Shown: one piece after another, positions 20,956-29,034 of the stretch
Layout of the letters: every line of letters starts with the position of its first letter
Position numbering within the stretch: position 1 is the stretch's first letter
Assembly: GCF_027923545.1 (NCBI RefSeq)
Contig: NZ_BROH01000001.1
Coordinates: 695,001-759,000 of the forward strand
DNA from: Sinisalibacter aestuarii
GTDB taxonomy: Bacteria; Pseudomonadota; Alphaproteobacteria; Rhodobacterales; Rhodobacteraceae
DNA length: 64,000 nucleotides
Direction: 5' to 3'
Made by a program: the position numbers and the translations under genes
Notes under the pieces: model-generated
What the model saw: only the letters and a program-made list of their open reading frames with translations
What the model was told of the DNA's origin: nothing
Databases searched by the model: none

Positions 20956-22050
20956 TCAGTCGCCTTCGATCATCCGTTCCGGGATCAACGGGCGCAGCCA
21001 TCGTCCCGCACGCGTCCGGAAGACCGGATTGTGCAGGCACAGGGCGCCCACGAACCCGACGGATACACCCAGCAACGTGTCGATGAACCGCGCCGCGACA
21101 AGCGCATCTGTGTCGCCGTGGCCCAGCGTCGGCGCTTCAGCCAACAGGATCGCTACCGGCGTGATGAAGATGACAGCGAAGCCATAGTGCCGGACGATTG
21201 CCGTTTCGATCAGAAAAATCAGACCCATGACCATCGTCGCAACAATCCAGCCGTTTTCGACAAACGGCAGCATCCCCCAGGTCAGCAATAGGCCAATCGC
21301 CGTGCCGGCAATCCTATGAACCTGCCGGTTCCAGACCGCCCGCAGGGACACACCCTGAATAATGGCCAGACAGCTTATCGGGACCCAGTATGGTTTTTCC
21401 AGTGAGAGTGCCTCGGCAAGACTCAGTGACAGGCCGATGAACAGGCCGATGACAATGGAATCGAACCAGACCCTGTTGAACCCGGCAACCGGCGCAGGCG
21501 GTATCGCGTCGGCAGGGCGTCTGGCGAGAATGAAGATGCTGTAGATATAGGCGATCAGCAAGGTGTGGATGCAGCCGATTGCCAACAGCCCCGTGCGGAA
21601 CGGAATATCGCTCCATGCACCGGGGGTGTAAGCGCCGATCGCGCAGGCCATGATGAAGAAAAGACTACCCGGAGGTCCCACACGGTAGTAGCGGCAGATC
21701 ATGGTCGCGAAGATCGCGACCAGCGTAGTCAGCGGAGCCCTTGCAATGGGCATGACATGTGCGAAGGCACCAAGGGTGAAACAGCAGATCATCCCGAAGC
21801 AGAATGCCATCAGGGCGCCCATGCGGTGATGCAAGGGCGTCGCGGGCAGATAGAGAAACACGAACCCGGACAGCGAGACGATCATGCCCTCGGCCATCCT
21901 GCCGAACGCCGCGGCGACCAACAGCGGCAGTCCGGCGGCGATGGCTGCGGCGAATGGCATCTGCCAGGGGCGGTCGCTGGAGTTGATCGTGGCAAATTCA
22001 CGCCATTCCCTTGCAGCAACCTGTCTGATCTTCGCCCAGTTCATCGTCAT
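20956..22050 (-). CDS. FUSC family inner-membrane protein (aromatic acid exporter-like)
   Basis: A 364-residue membrane protein with about ten hydrophobic segments in two groups split by a polar stretch near the middle, the layout of fusaric-acid resistance (FUSC)-type transporters, though shorter than AaeB. Segments such as DRPWQMPFAAAIAAGLPLL and YWVPISCLAIIQGVSLRAVWNRQVHRIAGTAIG (read in two parts) are typical. Such proteins export aromatic acids or other amphipathic compounds. Starts at 22074 or 22050 are both possible; neither has a strong ribosome site. It stands alone. Confidence 0.8.
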   Translation of the reverse strand: MTMNWAKIRQVAAREWREFATINSSDRPWQMPFAAAIAAGLPLLVAAAFGRMAEGMIVSLSGFVFLYLPATPLHHRMGALMAFCFGMICCFTLGAFAHVMPIARAPLTTLVAIFATMICRYYRVGPPGSLFFIMACAIGAYTPGAWSDIPFRTGLLAIGCIHTLLIAYIYSIFILARRPADAIPPAPVAGFNRVWFDSIVIGLFIGLSLSLAEALSLEKPYWVPISCLAIIQGVSLRAVWNRQVHRIAGTAIGLLLTWGMLPFVENGWIVATMVMGLIFLIETAIVRHYGFAVIFITPVAILLAEAPTLGHGDTDALVAARFIDTLLGVSVGFVGALCLHNPVFRTRAGRWLRPLIPERMIEGD

Positions 22051-22523
22051 GTTCCCGACCACACGCAAGGCCATGATACGAATACCGCGGACCAGAAGCG
22101 ACCGGAGCTTGCAGGTGCTTTCGCCGCGCCGCACCGCCGCTTTCGATATGTGGCGCTATCCCGACGCGGCGTAAGGGGCAACGTCCCTGACCCATAGCTG
22201 AGGGTCAACACTCCGGGGCCATCTCCCTGCGGCACAGGCTGACCGTGATGACATGCGGGGGGGCACCGAGCGGTGTTGCGCGAGCGAGGCTCGTCCAGCA
22301 ACCACATCAGACGTACGACGCAGATTTGCAGCGACCCGGCAGTGCAGGCCAGCACCATTCTGGCCCCAGCCTCGGCGGCATGAGGCAGCACCCGCTCCAT
22401 CTGCCGCATGCCTGCCATGGATGAAACTCGGCAGGATGGTGCTTGTGGCGGATCGTCCGGCAGACGCGCAAGACACCTCAATGAATGATCTCCACGCCAC
22501 ACGGATCCTTTGTTCTGCTTGGC
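22051..22523. other. Intergenic stretch with no supported gene
   Basis: Between the FUSC gene and the response regulator, both on the minus strand. It must hold the FUSC promoter. I see no gene, tRNA or clear terminator in it. Confidence 0.5.
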
Positions 22524-23489
22524 TCAGATCACGGGCCGCATCAGTGGCACCGACAGAACCAACGCCACCAGTTCCGCCTGCCTTTGCACGCCGGTCTTGG
22601 CGAAGATGTTTCGCAGATGAAATGCGACGGTCGTGCCCGAGATCGCCAACCGGTCCGCGATCTGGCTGCGGCGCAGCCCTTCGGCCAGCAAACAAGCCAC
22701 CTGAGCTTCCATCGGGGTCAGGTTGAACAACTGGCCAAGGGTCGTATTGTCAAGAGAAGGCTGACCATCCGCGCCGCTCAGTATCAGCATGGCGACCGCC
22801 TCGTCATGGTGCGCATGCGCCGGCAACGACATCCCGACAACCATGAGATGGCACCCGTCATCCAGGCGCAAGCCCGCCGGCGCTGTCGCGCTATCCGAAA
22901 TCAACCCGGCGATCAGAGCGGACAGTTTCCGGCCATCCTCGCCGCCGGCGGCGATGCGCTCCCTCAGTGTGATACCGGTCTGCTCGGCCAGGCGCCGAGC
23001 GAGAGGATTGGCATGGACCACCCCGCCATTGGCGTCGAGCAGCACCACGCCGATGGCCAGGCGATCGAGCGCGGTCAGGCCGGAACGGTCTCCCGGCATT
23101 GCGCGCAGCCGCTGCATCCGGTTCAGGCGCGATTCAACGGTGGCTCGCAGCAGGTCGTAATCAATGGGTTTGGTCAGATAGTCGTCGGCCCCGGCGATGC
23201 GCCCGTCGATCACCTGCTGGCGTGAGGACAGGGCGGTCAGGAAGACGAAGGGCACATCGTCGAGATCGGGCCTGGTCCGACGTAGATGGGACATGAAATC
23301 CCTTCCGTCCATGCCGGGCATCAGGATGTCGCACAGGATCAGATCGGGGCGCCGGCTTTCCAGAAAGGCCAGCGCCTCGCGTGCATCTGCGGCAGCCGTG
23401 ACGGCATAGCCGGCCTCGTGCAGTTCAAACGCGATGTCGTCACGCAGAGACGGCTCATCCTCGACACACAGGATCAGCGGCGCGGTCAT
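22524..23489 (-). CDS. Response regulator with LuxR-type DNA-binding domain
   Basis: A 321-residue regulator. The receiver domain (about 1-125) has the acidic pair CVEDE and the phospho-acceptor Asp in DLILCDILMPGMDG, with the conserved Thr (FLTALSS) and Lys (YLTKPIDYD). The middle (about 140-235) looks like a PAS-type domain. The C-terminal LuxR helix-turn-helix (LTPMEAQVACLLAEGLRRSQIADRLAI in two parts) binds DNA. Its ATG overlaps the kinase stop by four bases. It most likely controls the facing operon at 25435. Confidence 0.93.
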   Translation of the reverse strand: MTAPLILCVEDEPSLRDDIAFELHEAGYAVTAAADAREALAFLESRRPDLILCDILMPGMDGRDFMSHLRRTRPDLDDVPFVFLTALSSRQQVIDGRIAGADDYLTKPIDYDLLRATVESRLNRMQRLRAMPGDRSGLTALDRLAIGVVLLDANGGVVHANPLARRLAEQTGITLRERIAAGGEDGRKLSALIAGLISDSATAPAGLRLDDGCHLMVVGMSLPAHAHHDEAVAMLILSGADGQPSLDNTTLGQLFNLTPMEAQVACLLAEGLRRSQIADRLAISGTTVAFHLRNIFAKTGVQRQAELVALVLSVPLMRPVI

Positions 23490-24820
23490 GCGGAAACCTC
23501 CCTGGGCAGATAGAGCGCGGCCGCCAGGCCGCCTCCGGCGCGCGGCATCAGACTTACCTCGCCCCCCTGCATTCGGGCGAGATGGCGCGCAAGTGTCAGC
23601 CCCAGCCCGGAGCCAGGCAGGGTTTCGTGCCCGCTACCGCGGTAGAACCTGTCGAAGGCGCGCGCGATCTCTTCGGCCGACATGCCCCTCCCCCGGTCCT
23701 CGACCCGACAGACGATGTGAGTCGGCGACTGCGAAACCTCGACATCGACGCGGCAATCCAACGGCGAGTACAGAAGCGCATTGCAGAACAGGTTGGACAG
23801 GATTTCGCCGGTCAGCGCCGGATCGCAGAGCGCGACCATCGGCGCCGCCTGCGCCTGCTGCCGGATGCGGGAGGGGTCGCGATCCTGTGCCGTTACCACG
23901 AGGTCGTCAATGACCGAGGTCACCAGATCACGCAGGTCATGAGCACTCAGATGGGGAAGAACCGCGTCACGTTCCAGCCGTGACATCATCAGGGCGGTAT
24001 CCGTCAGCTTCACAAGCCGCGCAACCGCCTCGCGCGAGACGGCCACCTTTTCCGAAACCAATTCCGGCGAAACCGGGCCACCGCGCCGGGTCAGGCGGTG
24101 CATGGCGCTGTCGATCACTGCCAGCGGCGTGCGGAGTTGATGGGCAATCAGATCGGCGAAGCGGCGGTTGTTCTCGGAGGTTTCGCGCTCGCGTTCCAGA
24201 TCGCCGGCCAGCTTTTCAGCCCGGAGGCGATCCAGCCGCCCCCTCATCAACCGCCTCTCGCGATCGATCAGGATTGCGGCTAACCCCAATCCTGCCAATG
24301 CGGCCCCCAAGACCGACACCAGCGCGAGGCGGTGCAAACGTCCCAGACGGTCCAGCCGCTCAGCCTGAATCTGCCATTCGTAGGACATTACCAGACTGGC
24401 CTTGCCCCGCAGGGCTGCGACCAGCGCCGTAACATGTGCCCGCAGCGCGGCCGGATCAGCCCCTTGCATGGGGTCAAGCGCCAGCAGGCCGCTGCGCCAA
24501 CCTGCAAGCGTTTCGGAGATTCCCGCGTTTTCGAGAAAGCGGCGTTGTGGCCCCTCTTCCAGCAGTGTCAGTCGGGAAAGCAAGACATCAAAGCGGGTCT
24601 GGATCTGTTGCGGCGGCATCTCGTCAGAAAGCGCGAGCGCGAGGTTCATTGCTTCGATCTGCGCCTGTCCAAAAACCCAGATCATGTTTTCAGTGGCGTC
24701 GATCCGCATCTGACGTTCCAGCTGAACCAGCTGCCACGCCGCGAGCCCCAGAAGACCCAGACAGATCAGCACCAGGCCGCCAAGCCCCAGGTATCGTATC
24801 CACTCCTGGCGGGTGGTCAT
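23486..24820 (-). CDS. Sensor histidine kinase
   Basis: A 444-residue membrane kinase. One transmembrane helix lies at about residues 10-35 and a second at about 165-185, with a mostly helical periplasmic part between. The phospho-acceptor His is in DLIAHQLRTPLAVID, the N box in EILSNLFCNALLYSP, and the G boxes in VEDRGRGMSAEEI and GSGLGLTLARHLARMQGG. Its ATG overlaps the stop of the upstream periplasmic gene and its stop overlaps the regulator start, so all three are translationally coupled. Confidence 0.93.
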   Translation of the reverse strand: MTTRQEWIRYLGLGGLVLICLGLLGLAAWQLVQLERQMRIDATENMIWVFGQAQIEAMNLALALSDEMPPQQIQTRFDVLLSRLTLLEEGPQRRFLENAGISETLAGWRSGLLALDPMQGADPAALRAHVTALVAALRGKASLVMSYEWQIQAERLDRLGRLHRLALVSVLGAALAGLGLAAILIDRERRLMRGRLDRLRAEKLAGDLERERETSENNRRFADLIAHQLRTPLAVIDSAMHRLTRRGGPVSPELVSEKVAVSREAVARLVKLTDTALMMSRLERDAVLPHLSAHDLRDLVTSVIDDLVVTAQDRDPSRIRQQAQAAPMVALCDPALTGEILSNLFCNALLYSPLDCRVDVEVSQSPTHIVCRVEDRGRGMSAEEIARAFDRFYRGSGHETLPGSGLGLTLARHLARMQGGEVSLMPRAGGGLAAALYLPREVSA

Positions 24821-25299
24821 TGCACATGCAGTGCGACAAGCTGCCAGACCCATCGCATGTCATAGCGGATATCGGCCAGGACGCTGTGATCGTCGCGAGG
24901 ATAAACGATCCAGACCGGGCCCTTGTCACGCGGGGTCAGAGGCACACCATCCATGTAAAGTGCTGCCAGAACATCAAAACGGTGAAAATCCTCGATCGGG
25001 ATATCGACGACATAGTCGTTCAATGCCGTGGCGCGCACATGACTTCCCTCGGCCCCGGCGCGGGCAAGGATGTCGCGCATCAGCACGCCGCGAAACTCTG
25101 GCTGGTGATCTGTAACGCTGGTCGATGTGGCAAGCTCATGCCAGTCCATCGCATCGAAATCCGCGCGCGTCAGGTCCACCCTGCCATCCGTGACCGCCCC
25201 GGTCAGGGTCAGCAGGACACTCTCGGCGACCGCCGGCATGGAGCTGAGCAAAAGCGCCGCAATCAGCGCGATTCGAGCGATACGATGCCGCAAAATCAT
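24817..25299 (-). CDS. Periplasmic molybdopterin-domain-like protein, putative signal input
   Basis: A 160-residue protein with a signal peptide ending near SSMPAVA. The mature part (TLTGAVTDG, EFRGVLMRDILARAGA, LNDYVVDIPIEDF, VPLTPRDKGPVWIVYP) follows the fold of the oxidoreductase molybdopterin-binding domain but has no cysteine at all, so the usual Mo-ligating Cys is absent. It is also much shorter than SUOX/MsrP enzymes. Small proteins of this kind often precede sensor kinases or cyclases. Its gene overlaps the kinase gene by four bases, so I infer a sensing or binding role, not catalysis. Confidence 0.75.
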   Translation of the reverse strand: MILRHRIARIALIAALLLSSMPAVAESVLLTLTGAVTDGRVDLTRADFDAMDWHELATSTSVTDHQPEFRGVLMRDILARAGAEGSHVRATALNDYVVDIPIEDFHRFDVLAALYMDGVPLTPRDKGPVWIVYPRDDHSVLADIRYDMRWVWQLVALHVQ

Positions 25300-25360
25300 A
25301 ACCACAACCTGACCTGAAAACCCAATTCCAAGGCGACCTTAGCACAAAATACCGGACGTT

Positions 25361-25380
25361 CCCCGTTCAAACGAACGGGG
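25361..25380. promoter_or_regulatory. 20-bp palindrome at the head of the secreted-protein operon
   Basis: CCCCGTTCAAACGAACGGGG has perfect 8-base arms around AAAC. It lies between the divergent sensor operon (start 25299) and the secreted-protein operon (start 25435). A near copy occurs at 33897-33916 beyond the last gene of that operon. A binding site for the LuxR-type regulator is the simplest reading; a structured RNA or terminator element is the alternative, though no T-run follows here. Confidence 0.55.
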
Positions 25381-25434
25381 CCGCCGGTCTTCCGCAAAGA
25401 TATACTCGGGATCAAACAACAGGAGGAACGGCGC

Positions 25435-25914
25435 TTGTCCATTTTCTCGACCATGTACAGGCCAGGCGGCGCCCTTCTGATCGGCCTGCTGGCGCTGCCG
25501 GCGCTGGCCGACGAACCGGGCGGGCTGGTTACCGGCAGTTTTGGCGATCAGCCGCTGGAGCTCACCGTTGCCCCCGAATTGTCCGGCGCAACGATCATCG
25601 GCAACTACGCCGATGCGTCGCTCCTTGCCGCGCTGATGGAGGGCGAGCAGGGGCCGGTCAACCTGGATCTGACGATCAATGGCGAATTGCCTGCGCCCGG
25701 CGAAATGGCGCTGACGATCACCTTCGCCCGCGACATGGGGCGGAACTGGACCGGCGATCAGGACAGCCTGACGCTGACACTGGACGAATTCGCGCCGGGC
25801 GACGGGATCGTCGCCATGAGGGGCACGCTCACCGGACAGGTCAGCGGCGGCCCCGCATCCGAAACCCGACCCGTCACTTTCAGCTTCGACACCCGGCTTG
25901 AAGAGCTTGACTAA
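25435..25914 (+). CDS. Small exported protein of unknown function (operon gene 1)
   Basis: A 159-residue protein starting at TTG, supported by AGGAGG eight bases upstream. The signal peptide ends near ALPALA before DEPGG. The mature part is acidic and alternates short hydrophobic strands, suggesting a beta-rich fold, and has no cysteine. It resembles the protein at 31640 in the same operon: both begin the mature part with EPGG, share a segment of the type D-S/E-L-T/S-L-T and end with an F-x-x-x-L-x-E-L motif. Function unknown. Confidence 0.8.
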   Translation: MSIFSTMYRPGGALLIGLLALPALADEPGGLVTGSFGDQPLELTVAPELSGATIIGNYADASLLAALMEGEQGPVNLDLTINGELPAPGEMALTITFARDMGRNWTGDQDSLTLTLDEFAPGDGIVAMRGTLTGQVSGGPASETRPVTFSFDTRLEELD

Positions 25915-25915
25915 G

Positions 25916-26497
25916 ATGACAGGCGCCACCCTTGCCCGAACTGCGGCCCTGCTGATCGCCACGGCAATGCCAGCATTGGCCAATGAGCCGGCCAAGGAGC
26001 CGCCCAACCCGGTCTGCCACGCCGACATTCACCGCGCGGGAAATTTCGATCTGCGCCAGATAGGTCCGCTGATCGCGGGAACATGGACCGAATCCGCCAT
26101 CGGAACGAGTGTGGCGATAGGCGTTCAGAGGAGCACCTTCGAGATCATTTATGACCGGAGCCGCAACCGATTGTATCTGGGTCAGGACGGCATTCGGAGC
26201 GAACTGGTGCCGGTTCGGCGTGGCAACAAGCCGCTGCGTTATGATTTCGTGCGCGGCGAAGCTATGGACCCGAAGTTTTATATGTTGACTTCAACGGGTT
26301 CCGAGCCCCCCGCCGAGCCCTTCGAATGGGCTTTGGTTCAGGATTGCCAGATCGCGTCGGCGCCGCAATTCGAATGGCAGTTCGGCACCGGCGCACAGCG
26401 CTCCGACGGGATCATCAGCTTCTTCTCGGCTACCGAAGCGATGGGGACGAAACGCAATTCGGCGCAGGGCGTCCGCGAACAGTTGATAAGCCGGTAG
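25916..26497 (+). CDS. Small exported protein of unknown function (operon gene 2)
   Basis: A 193-residue protein whose ATG begins one base after the preceding stop. The signal peptide ends near AMPALA. The mature part carries two cysteines (NPVCHADI and VQDCQIA), which may form a disulfide in the periplasm. The overall pattern, with G-x-W after an early Cys and a late Asp-Cys, recalls the protein at 32644. I recognise no family. Confidence 0.78.
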   Translation: MTGATLARTAALLIATAMPALANEPAKEPPNPVCHADIHRAGNFDLRQIGPLIAGTWTESAIGTSVAIGVQRSTFEIIYDRSRNRLYLGQDGIRSELVPVRRGNKPLRYDFVRGEAMDPKFYMLTSTGSEPPAEPFEWALVQDCQIASAPQFEWQFGTGAQRSDGIISFFSATEAMGTKRNSAQGVREQLISR

Positions 26498-26505
26498 GAT
26501 AGGCG

Positions 26506-26985
26506 ATGAAGGTGCTTCTCTCACTTGTCCTGTGCTTCGGCATCGTGGCCCCTGCCGGCGCATTGGAGGCAATCGGCGAGATCAGGGCAAACCTGGACGA
26601 TGAAGAACTGAACTGGCAGGTGCTGCGTCAGGATGACGGCTCGGCGATGGTGCAGATCACCGATATCGGCCCGCTGACCATGATCGACCTGCATGCGCTT
26701 GGCGACGGCAGCATTTCCATTGGCCTGATCTTTCATGGCAAGCCTTCGCGCGATACGTCACCCGCCGGTCTGACCATCGACATGCGACCGGATCGCGGGG
26801 CGATGGCGGGCACCGTCTGGGAAAGCGAGGATGAGCCGCCCCGGATGCAGATCGACCTTCTGGAGCTTGCGGGCGAAGGCCGGATCCGGGCCGATTTCTC
26901 GGCGGTACTGTGCCGCCGGGATGCCGCTGACGATTGTCGAAACATCCAGGGGCGGATCGACAGCTCGCTGGGTGCCACGCCATGA
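26506..26985 (+). CDS. Small exported protein of unknown function (operon gene 3)
   Basis: A 159-residue protein with a signal peptide ending near PAGALEA. The mature part is acidic with a W in an EELNWQV context and ends with a pair of cysteines (VLCRRDAADDC) that may form a disulfide. It is loosely similar to the protein at 32131. Its last four bases overlap the next gene (ATGA). Function unknown. Confidence 0.78.
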   Translation: MKVLLSLVLCFGIVAPAGALEAIGEIRANLDDEELNWQVLRQDDGSAMVQITDIGPLTMIDLHALGDGSISIGLIFHGKPSRDTSPAGLTIDMRPDRGAMAGTVWESEDEPPRMQIDLLELAGEGRIRADFSAVLCRRDAADDCRNIQGRIDSSLGATP

Positions 26986-27509
26986 CACTCGCCGGGTTTC
27001 TGGCCGATCCGCTGCGCGTAACGCATGTTTCCGACAACCTGCTGGAGATCGAAAACCGACCGATCCGGCGGGCGGCGATCGCCGTGGCGGTGATACTGGT
27101 GGCAATCGCGGCGGGCCTCGCGGCCATCGCGGACGGCGCCACCGGCACCGGCATCATCCTGCTGGCCATGGTGGGGCTCATCGGCTGGCTCTACCTGCAT
27201 GAACTGGTGCAACTGACACAGTTGCGCCTGGATCGCGATGCGGGGCTTGCCCGGCTGCGGGTGACGACGCTGCGCGGGCGCCGCGAAGAGACATGCGCCC
27301 TCGCGGACCTGCACAGGGTGGAAAGCGTCGCGCATTACGGAACGGCAGCAGGAAACGACGAGACCCGGCTGGTGCTGGTATGCGGATCGGGACCGGAGCG
27401 GCGCGAGATCGTCATGCCGATGTCCCGCCCGGATCCCGAAGAGGTGGCGCATCTGACAGGCGTGGTCAATGGCTGGCTGTCCCGCCGCGAACAGGGAGTC
27501 TCGTCATGA
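26982..27509 (+). CDS. Membrane protein with two helices and a cytoplasmic tail (operon gene 4)
   Basis: A 175-residue protein. Two adjacent hydrophobic segments lie at about residues 30-75, followed by a soluble tail of about 100 residues with beta-strand-like alternation (LRLDRDAGLARLRVTT), which recalls small PH-like membrane proteins. The next gene encodes a protein of the same plan, so the two are probably paralogs working as a pair. The start overlaps the preceding stop and the stop overlaps the next start. Function unknown. Confidence 0.8.
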   Translation: MTLAGFLADPLRVTHVSDNLLEIENRPIRRAAIAVAVILVAIAAGLAAIADGATGTGIILLAMVGLIGWLYLHELVQLTQLRLDRDAGLARLRVTTLRGRREETCALADLHRVESVAHYGTAAGNDETRLVLVCGSGPERREIVMPMSRPDPEEVAHLTGVVNGWLSRREQGVSS

Positions 27510-28036
27510 GCATCGAGACGAACACGCCAGATCTGCTGGAACTGGAGCTGGGGATACCACGCTTCATCCTGTGGTTCGTCATGCTGCCCGTTCTGCCGGT
27601 CACGCTGATCGGGCTGGCCAATCTGATCGGCGGCGAGTTCATGACCGCGCTGGTGCTGCTGGTCGGGCTGAACGGCGCCTTTGTCGCCGGGTACATCGCC
27701 TTATCCGAGCGCACACGGCTGAAGCTGGACGCTCGATCCGGGCAAGTCAGCATCACCCGAATATCGCGCCTCGGCATGCGCCAGCGGGACTATCCGCTGG
27801 AGACGCTCGACAGTGCCGAACTGGACCGCAGCCATTCTCACGACCGGCGTGAGGGCCGCTCTACCTCGAAGGTGGTTCTGGTCTTTCGCAACACCCGGCC
27901 GGCGACACGAGTTCCGCTGTCGCGCTGGGGCGTTTCGGGCGATGGGCCCGCGCTGATCGCCAATGACATCAACGCCTGGCTGCGAGGTTACTTCGGGGAC
28001 GAAACGAGCGCCCCCGCCCATCACCTCTCAAGCTGA
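27506..28036 (+). CDS. Membrane protein with two helices and a cytoplasmic tail (operon gene 5)
   Basis: A 176-residue protein with the same layout as gene 4: two helices at about residues 18-68, then LKLDARSGQVSITRIS and a strand-rich tail ending near residue 165. The ATG overlaps the stop of gene 4 by four bases. It is probably a paralog of gene 4 and may form a complex with it. Function unknown. Confidence 0.8.
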   Translation: MSIETNTPDLLELELGIPRFILWFVMLPVLPVTLIGLANLIGGEFMTALVLLVGLNGAFVAGYIALSERTRLKLDARSGQVSITRISRLGMRQRDYPLETLDSAELDRSHSHDRREGRSTSKVVLVFRNTRPATRVPLSRWGVSGDGPALIANDINAWLRGYFGDETSAPAHHLSS

Positions 28037-28062
28037 TCTACACCCGAAAGGAAACCGGAGCT

Positions 28063-29034
28063 TTGTGGGATTTCAATATAGGACAAGCGTTCAGCCTGAT
28101 GATGCGGACGCTGCCTTTCGTGCTCTTGCGGGCAGTGGTCTATTTCGGGATCGCGCTGGCCTATATCCTTGCGACCGGCGCCGGCATCGGCATTGGCTGG
28201 GGCGTCGGCGCCTTCGGGGATGCCGACTTTCGCGCGGCCTCGATGACCTGGGGCGGAATCGCGGGCTTCGGCCTGACCGGCGCGGTGATGTACTGGCTGC
28301 GCGAGTATATCCTCTACGTCGTCAAGGCGGGTCATGTCGCGGTTTTGGTCGAGCTGATCGACGGCAAACCCTTGCCGCAGGGGCGCGGCCAGATCACCCA
28401 TGCCACGGCCGAGGTGAAGGAACGGTTCGGTCAGGCGTCGCTGCTCTTCGCGCTGGACCAGCTGGTCAAGGGGGTGATCCGTGCCATTACAGGGCTGGTG
28501 CGCGGCATTCTGACCATCCTGCCGATCCCCTATCTCCGGCAGTTGATGGGCGTCGTCCAGGCATTCCTGCGCATGGCGGTCGGGTTCATCGACGAGGTGA
28601 TCCTCGCTCATGCGATCCGCACCCGCTCGACGGATGCCTGGGGATCGGCGCGTGAGGCGCTGGTGCTCTACGGCCAGAACTGGAAAGTAATGCTGCGCAA
28701 CGCCGCCTGGCTGACGCTTTTTACCTACGGCCTCGCCTTTCTGATCTTCCTCGTGATGCTCGCCCCGGCTGCGGCACTGGTCTACGCCATCCCCGGCGCC
28801 TGGTCGGCGGGCGGCTTCGTCTTCGCGCTTCTGTTCGCATGGAGCGTCAAGGCGGCCTTCCTGGAACCCTTCGCCGTCGCCTGCCTGATGCAGGTCTATT
28901 TCAAAACGACCGACGGCCAGCAGCCGGACCCGGAATGGGATGCGCGGCTGGAGCAGATGTCGTCGCATTTCCGCAAGCTGAAAGAACGCGCGGGCGCCCG
29001 CTTGGGAAGCGCGCAGAACGGAGAACCGGTATGA
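28063..29034 (+). CDS. Polytopic membrane protein (operon gene 6)
   Basis: A 323-residue membrane protein that starts at TTG with AAAGGAA about nine bases upstream. It has about five to six hydrophobic segments (near residues 15-40, 65-85, 115-150, 220-250 and 255-280) and a basic C-terminal tail. It overlaps the VWA gene by four bases. Its position next to the secreted VWA protein suggests a role in anchoring, transport or signalling for that protein, but I recognise no family. Confidence 0.78.
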   Translation: MWDFNIGQAFSLMMRTLPFVLLRAVVYFGIALAYILATGAGIGIGWGVGAFGDADFRAASMTWGGIAGFGLTGAVMYWLREYILYVVKAGHVAVLVELIDGKPLPQGRGQITHATAEVKERFGQASLLFALDQLVKGVIRAITGLVRGILTILPIPYLRQLMGVVQAFLRMAVGFIDEVILAHAIRTRSTDAWGSAREALVLYGQNWKVMLRNAAWLTLFTYGLAFLIFLVMLAPAAALVYAIPGAWSAGGFVFALLFAWSVKAAFLEPFAVACLMQVYFKTTDGQQPDPEWDARLEQMSSHFRKLKERAGARLGSAQNGEPV

